Assembly (NCBI RefSeq): GCF_022605725.1 | Contig: NC_065551.1 | Location: 10,726,001 to 10,790,000, forward strand | DNA length: 64,000 nt | Direction: 5' to 3' | Origin: Anthonomus grandis grandis | Taxonomy: Eukaryota; Arthropoda; Insecta; Coleoptera; Curculionidae | Shown here: piece after piece, positions 25,761 through 39,762 of the stretch | Layout of the letters: each line of letters starts with the position of its first letter | How positions within the stretch are numbered: position 1 is the stretch's first letter | Position numbers and translations under genes: made by a program | The notes under the pieces: model-generated | Databases searched by the model: none | What the model was told of the DNA's origin: nothing | Seen by the model: the letters and a program-made list of their open reading frames with translations, nothing else

Positions 25761-28287
25761 CGGACAATGCTATAATGATTAATTGTTCTATTTTCTTAAC
25801 CCTGGTTATGTCCAAAACTTAAAAAGGATCAATTGGGTCATCTTGTATAATTTAAATATGAATTTTAAAATTAATTTGAATAATAGGTAACCGTAATTGA
25901 GTGAAATATGATTATTTTTCTTAAACACAATACATTAAAAAATTTTAGAAAATTATTTAGGGTTAAACAAATTATATCTAAAAATTAAATTGAAATCATA
26001 TGGGAACATTAGCTATAGGTAATAGTAATCGATTTTCTTTATCCTGGTTATGTCCAAAACATAAAAAGGATCATTTGAGTCATCTTGTATAACCTAAATA
26101 TTCATTTTAAAATAAACTTAAATAATAGATAACCGTAATTGAGTGAGATATGACTATTTTTTTTAAACACAATACATCAAAATATTTTTAAAAATCATTT
26201 AGGGTTAATCAAATTATATCTAAAAATTAAATTAAAATTAAATCGGAACAATCGTTAACGCTATTAGTTATTATCTTTTCTTAATTCTGGTTGTATTCAA
26301 ACCGTAAAAAACATCATTTGGCTATTTTGTATATGCGAAATAGTAAATTTAAATTATATTCGAATAATAGATAACAGTAATAGAGCGAGATATGACTATT
26401 TTTTTAAAACACAATACATCAAAATATTTTTAAAAATCATTTAGGGTTAATCAAAGTATATCTAAAAATTGAATTAAAATTAAATCGGAACAATCGCCAA
26501 CGCTATTAGTTATTATATTTTCTTAATTCTGGTTGTGTTCAAACCGTAAAAAACATCATTTGGCTATCTTGTATATGCGAAATAGTAAATTTAAATTATA
26601 TTCGAATAATAGATAACAGTAATAGAGTAAAATATGATTTTTTTTTTTAAACAATACATCAGAAAAATTTCAAAAATAATTTACAGTACAATAAATGAAC
26701 TACAAAAATTAAATTGGAATCAAATCGGACAATGCTATAATAATTAATTGTTCTATTTTTTTAACCCTGGTTATGTCCAAAACTTAAAAAGGCTCATTTG
26801 GGTCATCTTGTATAACCTAAATATTAATTTTAAAATAAATTTGAATGATAGATAACCGTAATTGAGTGAGATATAACTATTTTTTAAAACACAACACATA
26901 AAACTATTTTTAAAAATCATTTAGGGTTAATCAAATTAAATCTAAAAATTGAATTAAAATTAAATCGGAACAATCGCCAACACTATTAGTTATTATATTT
27001 TCTTAACTCTGGTTGTGTTCAAACCGTAAAAAACATCATTTGGCTATCTCGTATATGCGAAATAGTAAATTTAAATTATATTCGAATAATAGATAACAGT
27101 AATACTGTGAAATATGATTATTTTTTTTAAAAACAATACATCAAAAAAATTTTAAAAATAATTTACAGGACATCAAATGAACTTCAAAAATTAAATTGGA
27201 ATGAAATCGGACAATGCTATAATGATTAATTGTTCTATTTTCTTAACCCTGGTTATGTCCAAAACTTAAAAGGATCATTTGGGTCATCTTGTATAACGTA
27301 AATATTCATTTTAAAATAAATTTGAATAATAGATAACCGTAATTGAGTGAGATATGACTATTTTTTTAAAACACAACACAAAACTATTTTTAAAAATCAT
27401 TTAGTGTTAATCAAATTATATGTAAAAATTAAATCGGAACAATCGTTAATGCTATTAGTTATTATATTTTCTTAATTCTGGTTGTGTTCAAACCGTAAAA
27501 AACATCATTTGGCTATCTTGTATATGCGAAATAGTAAATTTAAATTATATTCGAATAATAGATAACAGTAATAGAGCGAGATATGACTATTTTTTTAAAA
27601 CACAATACATCAAAATATTTTTAAAAATCATTTAGGGTTAATCAAATTATATCTAAAAATTGAATTAAAATTAAATCGGAACAATCGCCAACGCTATTAG
27701 TTATTATATTTTCTTAACTCTGGTTGTGTTCAAACCGTAAAAAACATCATTTTGTTATCTCGTATATGCGAAATAGTAAATTTAAATTATATTCGAATAA
27801 TAGATAACAGTAATAGTGTGAAATATGATTATTTTTTTTAAAAACAATACATCAGAAAAATTTTAAAAATAATTTACAGGACATCAAATGAACTTCAAAA
27901 ATTAAATTGGAATGAAATCGGACAATGCTATAATGATTAATTGTTCTATTTTCTTAACCCTGGTTATATCCAAAACTTAAAAAGGATCATTTGGGTCATC
28001 TTGTATAACCTAAATATTCATTTTAAAATAAACTTAAATAATAGATAACCGTAATTGAGTGAGATATGACTATTTTTTTAAAACACAACACAAAACTATT
28101 TTTAAAAATCATTTAGGGTTAATCAAATTATATCTAAAAATTAACTCGGAACAATCGTTAATGCTATTAGTTATATTTTCTTAATTCTGGTTGTGTTCAA
28201 ACCGTAAAAAACATCATTTGGCTATCTTGTATATGCGAAATAGGAAATTTAAATTATATTCGAATAATAGATAACAGTAATAGAGTA

Positions 28288-28387
28288 NNNNNNNNNNNNN
28301 NNNNNNNNNNNNNNNNNNNNNNNNNNNNNNNNNNNNNNNNNNNNNNNNNNNNNNNNNNNNNNNNNNNNNNNNNNNNNNNNNNNNNNN
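28288..28387. other. Assembly gap of exactly 100 N
   Basis: The run is 100 N long, a conventional placeholder, so the true length is unknown. The left flank ends gtaatagagta and the right flank starts aatatgattttttt. In intact B monomers these would be joined with only one extra a (gagtaaaatatg), so the flanks meet in register with the monomer. The missing DNA is therefore a near-whole number of monomers, or nothing at all if the two contigs were simply not overlapped. Confidence 0.98.
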
Positions 28388-29023
28388 AATATGATTTTTT
28401 TTTTAAACAATTCATAAGAAAAATTTCAAAAATAATTTACAGTACATTAAATGAACTACAAAAATTAAATTGGAATCAAATCGGACAATGCTATAATAAT
28501 TAATTGTTCTATTTTCTTAACCCTGGTTATGTCCAAAACTTAAAAAGGATGATTTGGGTCATCTTGTATAACCTAAATATTAATTTTAAAATAAATTTGA
28601 ATGATAGATAACCGTAATTGAGTGAGATATGACTATTTTTTAAAGCACAACACATAAAACTATTTTTAAAAATCATTTAGGGTTAATCAAATTATATCTA
28701 AAAATTAATTTAAAATTAAATCGGAACAATCGTTAATGCTATTAGTTATTATATTTTCTTAACTCTGGTTGTGTTCAAACCGTAAAAAACATCATTTGGC
28801 TATCTCGTATATGCGAAATAGTAAATTTAAATTATATTCGAATAATAGATAACAGTAATAGTGTGAAATATGATTATTTTTTTTAAAAACAATACATCAG
28901 AAAAATTTTAAAAATAATTTACAGGACATCAAATGATCTTCAAAAATTAAATTGGAATGAAATCGGACAATGCTATAATGATTAATTGTTCTATTTTCTT
29001 AACCCTGGTTATGTCCAAAACTT
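28388..29023 (+). repeat. Fragment of block T right of the gap
   Basis: The sequence begins inside a B tail with aaacaattcataagaaaaat, then an A1 carrying the rare aaaaaggatgatttgggt, a B, and the start of an A2 after tgatcttcaaaa. Both rare variants are otherwise found in block T (58980, 60650, 62330 and near 59370), so this stretch belongs to T. One private change, tttaaagcacaac, is seen near 28642. Confidence 0.82.
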
Positions 29024-31883
29024 AAAAGGATCATCTTGTATAACCTAAATATTCTTTTTAAAATAAATTTGAATAATAGATAACAGTAATTGAGTGAGAT
29101 ATGACTATTTTTTTTTAACACAATACATCATCATCATTTAGGGTTAATCAAATTATATCTAAAAATTGAATTAAAATTAAATCGGAACAATTGCCAACGC
29201 TATTAGTTATTATATTTTCTTAACTCTGGTTGTGTTCAAACCGTAAAAAACATCATTTGGCTATTTTGTATATGCGAAATAGTAAATTTAAATTATATTC
29301 GAATAATAGATAACAGTAATAGAGTGAGATATGACTATTTTTTTAAAACACAATACATCAAAATATTTTTAAAAATCATTTAGGGTTAATCAAATTATTT
29401 CTAAAAATTAAATTAAAATTAAATCGGAACAATCGTTAACGCTATTAGTTATTATCTTTTCTTAATTCTGGTTGTGTTTAAACCGTAAAAAACATCATTT
29501 GGCTATTTTGTATATGCGAAATAGTAAATTTAAATTATATTCGAATAATAGATAACAGTTATAGAGTGAGATATAATTATTTTTTTTAAAAACAATTCAT
29601 AAGAAAAATTTCAAAAATAATTTACAGTACATTAAATGAACTACAAAAATTAAATTGGAATCAAATCGGACAATGCTATAATAATTAATTGTTCTATTTT
29701 CTTAATCCTGGTTATGTCCAAAACTTAAAAAGGATCATTTGGGTCATCTTGTATAACCTAAATATTAATTTTAAAATAAATTTGAAAGATAGATAACCGT
29801 AATTGAGTGAGATATGACTATTTTTTAAAACACAACACATAAAACTATTTTTAAAAATCATTTAGGGTTAATCAAATTATATCTAAAAATTAATTTAAAA
29901 TTAAATCCGAACAATCGTTAACGCTATTAGTTATCTTTTCTTAATTCTGGTTGTGTTTAAACCGTAAAAAACATCATTTGGCTATTTTGTATATGCGAAA
30001 TAGTAAATTTAAGTTATATTCGAATAATAGATAACAGTAATAGAGTGAGATATAATTATTTTTATTAAAAACAATTCTTAAGAAAAATTTTAAAAATAAT
30101 TTATAGTACATCAAATGAACTTTAAAAATTAAATTGGAATCAAATCGGACAATGCTATAATAATTAATTGTTCTATTTTCTTAACACTGGTTATGTCCAA
30201 AACTTAAAAAGGATTATTTGGGTCATCTTGTATAACCTAAATATTAATTTTAAAATAAATTTAAATAATAGATAACCGTAATTGAGTGAGATATGACTAT
30301 TTTTTTAAAACACAATACATAAAACTATTTTTAAAAATCATTCAGGGTTAACCAAATTATATCTAAAAATTGAATTAAAATTAAATCGGAACAATCGCCA
30401 ACGCTATTAGTTATTATATTGTCTTAACTCTGGTTGTGTTCAAACCGTAAAAAACCTCATTTGGCTATCTCGTATATGCGAAATAGTAAATTTAAATTAT
30501 ATTCGAATAATAGATAACAGTAATAGTGTGAAATATGATTATTTTTTTTAAAAACAATACATCAGAAAAATTTTAAAAATAATTTACAGGACATCAAATG
30601 AACTTCAAAAATTAAATTGGAATGAAATCGGACAATGCTATAATGATTAATTGTTCTATTTTCTTAACCCTGGTTATGTCCAAAACTTAAAGATCAATTG
30701 GGTCATTTTGTATAATTTAAATATGAATTTTAAAATAAATTTGAATAATAGGTAACCGTAATTGAGTGAAATATGATTATTTTTTTTAAACACAATACAT
30801 TAAAAAATTTTAGAAAATTATTTACGGTTAAACAAATTATATCTAAAAATTAAATTGAAATCATATCGGAAGATTAGCTATAGGTAATAGTAATCGATTT
30901 TCTTTATCCTGGTTATGTCCAAAACATAAAAAGGATCAATTGAGTCATCTTGTATAACCTAAATAATAATTTTAATTTATATTTGAATAATAGATAACCG
31001 TAATTGAGTGAGATATTACTATTTTTTTAAAACACAATACATAAAACTATTTTTTAAAATCATTTAGGGTTAATCAAATTAAATCTAAAAATTGAATTAA
31101 AATTAAATCGGAACAATCGCCAGCGCTATTAGTTATTATATTTTCTTAACTCTGGTTGTGTTCAAACCGTAAAAAACACCATTTGGCTATCTTGTATATG
31201 CGAAATAGTAAATTTAAATTATATTCGAATAATAGATAACAGTAATGGAGTAAAATATGATTTTTTTTTTAAAACAATACATCAGAAAAATTTCAAAAAT
31301 AATTTACAGTACATTAAATGAACTACAAAAATTAAATTGGAATCAAATCGGACAATGCTATAATAATTAATTGTTCTATTTTCTTAACACTGGTTATGTC
31401 CAAAACTTAAAAAGGATTATTTGGGTCATCTTGTATAACCTAAATATTCTTTTTAAAATAAATTTGAATAGATAACAGTAATTAAGTGAGATATGACTAT
31501 TTTTTAAAACACAACACATAAAACTATTTTTAAAAATCATTTAGGGTTAATCAAATTATATCTAAAAATTAATTTAAAATTAAATCCGAACAATCGTTAA
31601 CGCTATTAGTTATCTTTTCTTAATTCTGGTTGTGTTTAAACCGTAAAAAACATCATTTGGCTATTTTGTATATGCGAAATAGTAAATTTAAGTTATATTC
31701 GAATAATAGATAACAGTAATAGAGTGAGATATAATTATTTTTTTTAAAAACAATTCATAAGAAAAATTTTAAAAATAATTTATAGTACATCAAATGAACT
31801 TTAAAAATTAAATTGGAATCAAATCGGACAATGCTATAATAATTAATTGTTCTATTTTCTTAACACTGGTTATGTCCAAAACT
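29024..31883 (+). repeat. Block Q2: single copy of the 12-mer HOR
   Basis: This matches 4151-7010 at an offset of 24,873 bp (24,874 after a one-base difference in a run of A) and 7011-9864 at 22,013-22,019 bp. It has the complete acaatacatcag near 30556, so the 6-bp loss of the second Q1 copy is absent. Where Q1 has two 12-mers, only one is found here, a clear copy-number difference between super-repeat copies. One private change is gaaagataga near 29783. Confidence 0.88.
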
Positions 31884-34800
31884 TAAAAAGGATTATTTGG
31901 GTCATCTTGTATAACCTAAATATTAATTTTAAAATAAATTTAAATAATAGATAACCGTAATTGAGTGAGATATGACTATTTTTTTAAAACACAATACATA
32001 AAACTATTTTTAAAAATCATTCAGGGTTAACCAAATTATATCTAAAAATTGAATTAAAATTAAATCGGAACAATCGCCAACGCTATTAGTTATTATATTT
32101 TCTTAACTCTGGTTGTGTTCAAACCGTAAAAAACCTCATTTGGCTATCTCGTATATGCGAAATAGTAAATTTAAATTATATTCGAATAATAGATAACAGT
32201 AATAGTGTGAAAAATGATTATTTTTTTTAAAAACAATACATCAGAAAAATTTTAAAAATAATTTACAGGACATCAAATGAACTTCAAAAATTAAATTGGA
32301 ATGAAATCGGACAATGCTATAATGATTAATTGTTCTATTTTCTTAACCCTGGTTATGTCCAAAACTTAAAGATCAATTGGGTCATTTTGTATAATTTAAA
32401 TATGAATTTTAAAATAAATTTGAATAATAGGTAACCGTAATTGAGTGAAATATGATTATTTTTTTTAAACACAATACATTAAAAAATTTTAGAAAATTAT
32501 TTACGGTTAAACAAATTATATCTAAAAATTAAATTGAAATCATATCGGAAGATTAGCTATAGGTAATAGTAATCGATTTTCTTTATCCTGGTTATGTCCA
32601 AAACATAAAAAGGATCAATTGAGTCATCTTGTATAACCTAAATAATAATTTTAATTTATATTTGAATAATAGATAACCGTAATTGAGTGAGATATTACTA
32701 TTTTTTTAAAACACAATACATAAAACTATTTTTTTAAATCATTTAGGGTTAATCAAATTAAATCTAAAAATTGAATTAAAATTAAATCGGAACAATCGCC
32801 AGCGCTATTAGTTATTATATTTTCTTAACTCTGGTTGTGTTCAAACCGTAAAAAACATCATTTGGCTATCTCGTATATGCGAAGTAGTAAATTTAAATTA
32901 TATTCGAATAATAGATAACAGTAATACTGTGAAATATGATTATTTTTTTTAAAAACAATACATCAAAAAAATTTTAAAAATAATTTACAGGACATCAAAT
33001 GAACTTCAAAAATTAAATTGGAATGAAATCGGACAATGCTATAATGATTAATTGTTCTATTTTCTTAACCCTGGTTATGTCCAAAACTTAAAAGGATCAT
33101 TTTGGTCATCTTGTATAACCTAAATATTCATTTTAAAATAAATTTGAATAATAGATAACCGTAATTGAGTGAGATATGACTATTTTTATAAAACACAACA
33201 CAAAACTATTTTTAAAAATCATTTAGGGTTAATCAAATTATATCTAAAAATTAAATCGGAACAATCGTTAATGCTATTAGTTATTATATTTTCTTAATTC
33301 TGGTTGTGTTCAAACCGTAAAAAACACCATTTGGCTATCTTGTATATGCGAAATAGTAAATTTAAATTATATTCGAATAATAGATAACAGTAATGGAGTA
33401 AAATATGATTTTTTTTTTAAAACAATACATCAGAAAAATTTCAAAAATAATTTACAGTACATTAAATGAACTACAAAAATTAAATTGGAATCAAATCGGA
33501 CAATGCTATAATAATTAATTGTTCTATTTTCTTAACACTGGTTATGTCCAAAACTTAAAAAGGATTATTTGGGTCATCTTGTATAACCTAAATATTCATT
33601 TTAAAATAAATTTGAATAATAGATAACCGTAATTGAGTGAGATATGACTATTTTTTTAAAACACAACACAAAACTATTTTTAAAAATCATTTAGGGTTAA
33701 TCAAATTATATCTAAAAATTAAATCGGAACAATCGTTAATGCTATTAGTTATTATATTTTCTTAATTCTGGTTGTGTTCAAACCGTAAAAAACATCATTT
33801 GGCTATCTCGTATATGCGAAATAGTAAATTTAAATTATATTCGAATAATAGATAACAGTAATAGAGTGAGATATGACTATTTTTAAAAATCATTTAGGGT
33901 TAATCAAATTATATCTAAAAATTAATTTAAAATTAAATCGGAACAATCGTTAACGCTATTAGTTATTATCTTTTCTTAATTCTGGTTGTGTTCAAACCGT
34001 AAAAACCATCATTTGGCTATTTTGTATATGCGAAATAGTAAATTTAAATTATATTCGAATAATAGATAACAGTAATAGAGTGAGATATGACTATTTTTTT
34101 AAAACACAATACATAAAACTATTTTTAAAAATCATTTAGGGTTAATCAAATTAAATCTAAAAATTGAATTAAAATTAAATCGGAACAATCGCCAACGCTA
34201 TTAGTTATTATATTTTCTTAACTCTGGTTGTGTTCAAACCGTAAAAAACATCATTTGGCTATCTCGTATATGCGAAATAGTAAATTTAAATTATATTCGA
34301 ATAATAGATAACAGTAATACTATGAAATATGATTATTTTTTTTAAAAACAATACATCAAAAAAATTTTAAAAATAATTTACAGGACATCAAATGAACTTC
34401 AAAAATTAAATTGGAATGAAATCGGACAATGCTATAATGATTAATTGTTCTATTTTCTTAACCCTGGTTATGTCCAAAACTTAAAAAGGACCATTTGGGT
34501 CATCTTGTATAACCTAAATACTCATTTCAAAATAAATTTGAATAATAGATAACCGTAATTGAGTGAGATATGACTATTTTTTTAAAACACAACACAAAAC
34601 TATTTTTAAAAATCATTTAGGGTTAATCAAATTATATCTAAAAATTTAATCGGAACAATCGTTAACGCTATTAGTTATTATATTTTCTTAATTCTGGTTG
34701 TGTTCAAACCGTAAAAAACATCATTTGGCTATCTCGTATATGCGAAATAGTAAATTTAAATTATATTCGAATAATAGATAACAGTAATAGAGTGAGATAT

Positions 34801-36060
34801 GACTATTTTTTTAAAACACAATACATAAAACTATTTTTAAAAATCATTTAGGGATAATCAAATTAATTCTAAAAATTGAATTAAAATTAAATCGGAACAA
34901 TCGCCAATGCTATTAGTTATTATATTTTCTAAACTCTGGTTGTGTTCAAACCGTAAAAAACATCATTTGGCTATCTCGTATATGCGAAATAGTAAATTTA
35001 AATTATATTCGAATAATAGATAACAGTAATACTGTGAAATATGATTATTTTTTTTAAAAACAATACATCAAAAAAATTTTAAAAATAATTTACAGGACAT
35101 CAAATGAACTTCAAAAATTAAATTGGAATGAAATCGGACAATGCTATAATGATTAATTGTTCTATTTTCTTAACTCTGGTTATGTCCAAAACTTAAAAGG
35201 ATCATTTGGGTCATCTTGTATAACCTAAATATTCATTTTAAAATAAATTTGAATAATAGATAACCGTAATTGAGTGAGATATGACTATTTTTTTTAAACA
35301 CAATACAACAAAATATTTTTTAAAATCATTTAGGGTTAATCAAATTATATCTAAAAATTAAATTAAAATTAAATCGGAACAATCGTTAACGCTATTAGTT
35401 ATTATCTTTTCTTAATTCTGGTTTTGTTCAAACCGTAAAAAACATCATTTGGCTATTTTGTATATGCGAAATAGTAAATTTAAATTATATTCGAATAATA
35501 GATAACAGTAATACTGTGAAATATGATTATTTTTTTTTTAAACAGTACAACAAAAAAAATTAAAAAATAATTTACAGGACATCAAATGAACTTCAAAAAT
35601 TAAATTGGAATGAAATCGGACAATGCTATAATGATTAATTGTTCTATTTTCTTAACCCTGGTTATGTCCAAAACTTAAAAGGATCATTTGGGTCATCTTG
35701 TATAACCTAAATATTCATTTTAAAATAAATTTGAATAATAGATAACCGTAATTGAGTGAGATATGACTATTTTTTTAAAACACAACACAAAACTATTTTT
35801 AAAAATCATTTAGGGTTAATCAAATTATATCTAAAAATTAAATCGGAACAATCGTTAATGCTATTAGTTATTATATTTTCTTAATTCTGGTTGTGTTCAA
35901 ACCGTAAAAAACATCATTTGGCTATCTTGTATATGCGAAATAGTAAATTTAAATTATATTCGAATAATAGATAACAGTAATAGAGTAAAATATGATTTTT
36001 TTTTTAAAACAATACATCAGAAAAATTTCAAAAATAATTTACAGTACATTAAATGAACTA
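31884..36060 (+). repeat. Block R2: second copy of R, lacking ~1.6 kb
   Basis: It matches 9865-12090 at an offset of 22,019 bp, up to about 34110, and then 13742-15671 at an offset of 20,389 bp. The change of offset means 1,630 bp (seven monomers) present in R1 is missing here, or was gained there. Shared private variants confirm the match: gcgaagtag near 32880, tttttataaaac near 33185, accatttggg near 34490, and ctcatttcaaaat near 34521. Confidence 0.87.
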
Positions 36061-38940
36061 CAAAAATTAAATTGGAATCAAATCGGACAATGCTATAATA
36101 ATTAATTGTTCTATTTTCTTAACCCTGGTTATGTCCAAAACTTAAAAAGGATCATTTGGGTCATCTTGTATAACCTAAATATTAATTTTAAAATAAATTT
36201 GAATGATAGATAACCGTAATTGAGTGAGATATGACTATTTTTTAAAACACAACACATAAAACTATTTTTAAAAATCATTTAGGGTTAATCAAATTATATC
36301 TAAAAATTAATTTAAAATTAAATCGGAACAATCGTTAATGCTATTAGTTATTATATTTTCTTAACTCTGGTTGTGTTCAAACCGTAAAAAACATCATTTG
36401 GCTATCTCGTATATGCGAAATAGTAAATTTAAATTATATTCGAATAATAGATAACAGTAACAGTGTGAAATATGATTATTTTTTCTAAAAACAATACATC
36501 AAAAAAATTTTAAAAATAATTTACAGGACTCAAATGAAATTCAAAAATTAAATTGGAATGAAATCGGACAATGCTATAATGATAAATTGTTCTATTTTCT
36601 TAACCCTGGTTATGTCCGAAACTTAAAAGGATCATTTGGGTCATCTTGTATAACCTAAATATTCATTTTAAAATAAATTTGAATAATAGATAACCGTAAT
36701 TGAGTGGGATATGACTATTTTTTTTTAACACAATACATCAAAATATTTTTAAAAATCATTTAGGGTTAATCAAATTATTTCTAAAAATTAAATTAAAATT
36801 AAATCGGAACAATCGTTAACGCTATTAGTTATTATCTTTTCTTAAATCTGGTTGTGTTTAAACCGTAAAAAACATCATTTGACTATTTTGTATATGCGAA
36901 ATAGTAAATTTAAATTATATTCGAATAATAGATAACAGTTATAGAGTGAGATATAATTATTTTTTTTAAAAACAATTCATAAGAAAAATTTCAAAAATAA
37001 TTTACAGTACATTAAATGAACTACAAAAATTAAATTGGAATCAAATCGGACAATGCTATAATAATTAATTGTTCTATTTTCTTAACCCTGGTTATGTTTA
37101 AAACTTAAAAAGGATCATTTGGGTCATCTTGTATAACCTAAATATTAATTTTAAAATAAATTTGAATGATAGATAACCGTAATTGAGTGAGATATGACTA
37201 TTTTTTAAAACACAACACATAAAACTATATTTAAAAATCATTTAGGGTTAATCAAATTATATCTAAAAATTAATTTAAAATTAAATCGGAACAATCGTTA
37301 ATGCTATTAGTTATTATATTTTCTTAACTCTGGTTGTGTTCAAACCGTAAAAAACATCATTTGGCTATCTCGTATATGCGAAATAGTAAATTTAAATTAT
37401 ATTCGAATAATAGATAACAGTAATAGTGTGAAATATGATTATTTTTTTTAAAAACAATACATCAGAAAAATTTTAAAAATAATTTACACGACATCAAATG
37501 AACTTCAAAAATTAAATTGGAATGAAATCGGACAATGCTATAATGATTAATTGTTTTATTTTCTTAACCCTGGTTATGTCCAAAACTTAAAAAGGATCAA
37601 TTGGGTCATCTTGTATAATTTAAATATGAATTTTAAAATAAATTTGAATAATAGGTAACCGTAATTGAGTGAAATATGATTATTTTTTTTAAACACAATA
37701 CATTAAAAAATTTTAGAAAATTATTTAGGGTTAAACAAATTATATCTAAAAATTAAATTGAAATCATATCGGAACATTAGCTATAGGTAATAGTAATCGA
37801 TTTTCTTTATCCTGGTTATGTCCAAAACATAAAAGGGATCATTTGAGTAATCTTGTATAACCTAAATAATAATTTTAATTTATATTTGAATAATAGATAA
37901 CCGTAATTAAGTGAGATATTACTATTTTTTTAAAACACAATACATTAAACTATTTTTAAAAATCATTTAGGGTTAATCAAATTATATCTAAAAATTGAAT
38001 TAAAATTAAATCGGAACAATCGCCAACGCTATTAGTTATTATATTTTCTTAACTCTGGTTGTGTTCAAACCGTAAAAAACATCATTTGGTTATCTCGTAT
38101 ATGCGAAATAGTAAATTTAAATTATATTCGAATAATAGATAACAGTAATAGTGTGAAATATGATTATTTTTTTTAAAAACAATACATCAGAAAAATTTTA
38201 AAAATAATTTACAGGACATCAAATGAACTTCAAAAATTAAATTGGAATGAAATCGGACAATGCTATAATGATTAATTGTTCTATTTTCTTAACCCTGGTT
38301 ATGTCCAAAACTTAAAAGGATCATCTTGTATAACCTAAATATTCTTTTTAAAATAAATTTGAATAATGGATAACAGTAATTGAGTGAGATATGACTATTT
38401 TTTTTTAACACAATACATCATCATCATTTAGGGTTAATCAAATTATATCTAAAAATTGAATTAAAATTAAATCGGAACAATTGCCAACGCTATTAGTTAT
38501 TATATTTTCTTAACTCTGGTTGTGTTTAAACCGTAAAAAACATCATTTGGCTATTTTGTATATGCGAAATAGTAAATTTAAATTATATTCGAATAATAGA
38601 TAACAGTAATAGAGTGAGATATGACTATTTTTTTAAAACACAATACATCAAAATATTTTTAAAAATCATTTAGGGTTAATCAAATTATTTCTAAAAATTA
38701 AATTAAAATTAAATCGGAACAATCGTTAACGCTATTAGTTATTATCTTTTCTTAATTCTGGTTGTGTTTAAACCGTAAAAAACATCATTTGGCTATTTTG
38801 TATATGCGAAATAGTAAATTTAAATTATATTCGAATAATAGATAACAGTTATAGAGTGAGATATAATTATTTTTTTTAAAAACAATTCATAAGAAAAATT
38901 TCAAAAATAATTTACAGTACATTAAATGAACTACAATCAT
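36061..38940 (+). repeat. Block P3: third copy of the tetramer block
   Basis: It matches 946 to about 2380 at an offset of 35,115 bp, including the private variant gtccgaaac (1499 and 36614) and agtaacagtg. It then matches about 3330-4770 at 34,163 bp. The 952-bp drop equals one tetramer, so the unit bearing ggttaagtcc is absent. A private ctacaatcatt near 38934 lies where the following fragment starts. Confidence 0.85.
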
Positions 38941-39573
38941 TAAATTGGAATCAAATCGGACAATGCTATAATAATTAATTGTTCTATTTTCTTAACCCTG
39001 GTTATGTTTAAAACTTAAAAAGGATCATTTGGGTCATCTTGTATAACCTAAATATTAATTTTAAAATAAATTTGAATGATAGATAACCGTAATTGAGTGA
39101 GATATGACTATTTTTTAAAACACAACACATAAAACTATATTTAAAAATCATTTAGGGTTAATCAAATTATATCTAAAAATTAATTTAAAATTAAATCGGA
39201 ACAATCGTTAATGCTATTAGTTATTATATTTTCTTAACTCTGGTTGTGTTCAAACCGTAAAAAACATCATTTGGCTATCTCGTATATGCGAAATAGTAAA
39301 TTTAAATTATATTCGAATAATAGATAACAGTAATAGTGTGAAATATGATTATTTTTTTTAAAAACAATACATCAGAAAAATTTTAAAAATAATTTACAGG
39401 ACATCAAATGAACTTCAAAAATTAAATTGGAATGAAATCGGACAACGCTATAATGATTAATTGTTCTATTTTCTTAACCCTGGTTATGTCCAAAACTTAA
39501 AAGGATGATTTGGGTCATCTTGTATAACCTAAATATTCTTTTTAAAATAAATTTGAATAAAATAATAAATAAA
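38941..39573 (+). repeat. P fragment ending at an illegitimate junction
   Basis: This repeats about 1916-2536 (shared gttatgtttaaaac, 1976 and 39001) and stops in the middle of an A2 monomer at about 39560. The A2 beginning at 39420 is joined inside a B monomer through a 13-bp A/T-only stretch (39561-39573). The fused monomer spans 39420-39762, 343 bp, against about 470-480 for two intact monomers. Confidence 0.85.
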
Positions 39574-39762
39574 TTTTCTTAATTCTGGTTGTGTTCAAAC
39601 CGTAAAAAACATCATTTGGCTATCTTGTATATGCGAAATAGTAAATTTAAATTATATTCGAATAATAGATAACAGTAATAGAGTAAAATATGATTTTTTT
39701 TTTAAAACAATACATCAGAAAAATTTCAAAAATAATTTACAGTACATTAAATGAACTACAAA
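39420..39762 (+). repeat. Fused, internally deleted A2/B monomer pair
   Basis: This is the one place seen where monomer register is broken. The A2 runs normally to aaatttgaataa (39560). Then comes a 13-bp stretch of a and t only, and from 39574 the B sequence resumes at ttttcttaattctgg. Box 2 and the tail of the A2, and the head of the B, are lost, about 125-135 bp in all. No other monomer I examined contains the filler. End joining of a break is the simplest explanation. Confidence 0.85.

Larger units (their letters stand above)
18786..28287 (+). repeat. Block S1: ~9.5 kb of mixed A/B/B3/C monomers up to the gap
   Basis: S1 opens with gttatatcc in box 1 (near 18863) and a tandem pair of C monomers at 19039-19280 and 19281-19520. 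It carries private variants such as gctattattat (4-bp loss near 19550), tcagcttg near 22230, catataggggtaatc near 22347 and aggctcattt near 26790. A four-monomer unit of about 967 bp is tandemly duplicated (taacttaaat at 23914 and 24881), and the same unit occurs a third time 3,123 bp upstream (20791). The block is cut by the N gap. Confidence 0.85.
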
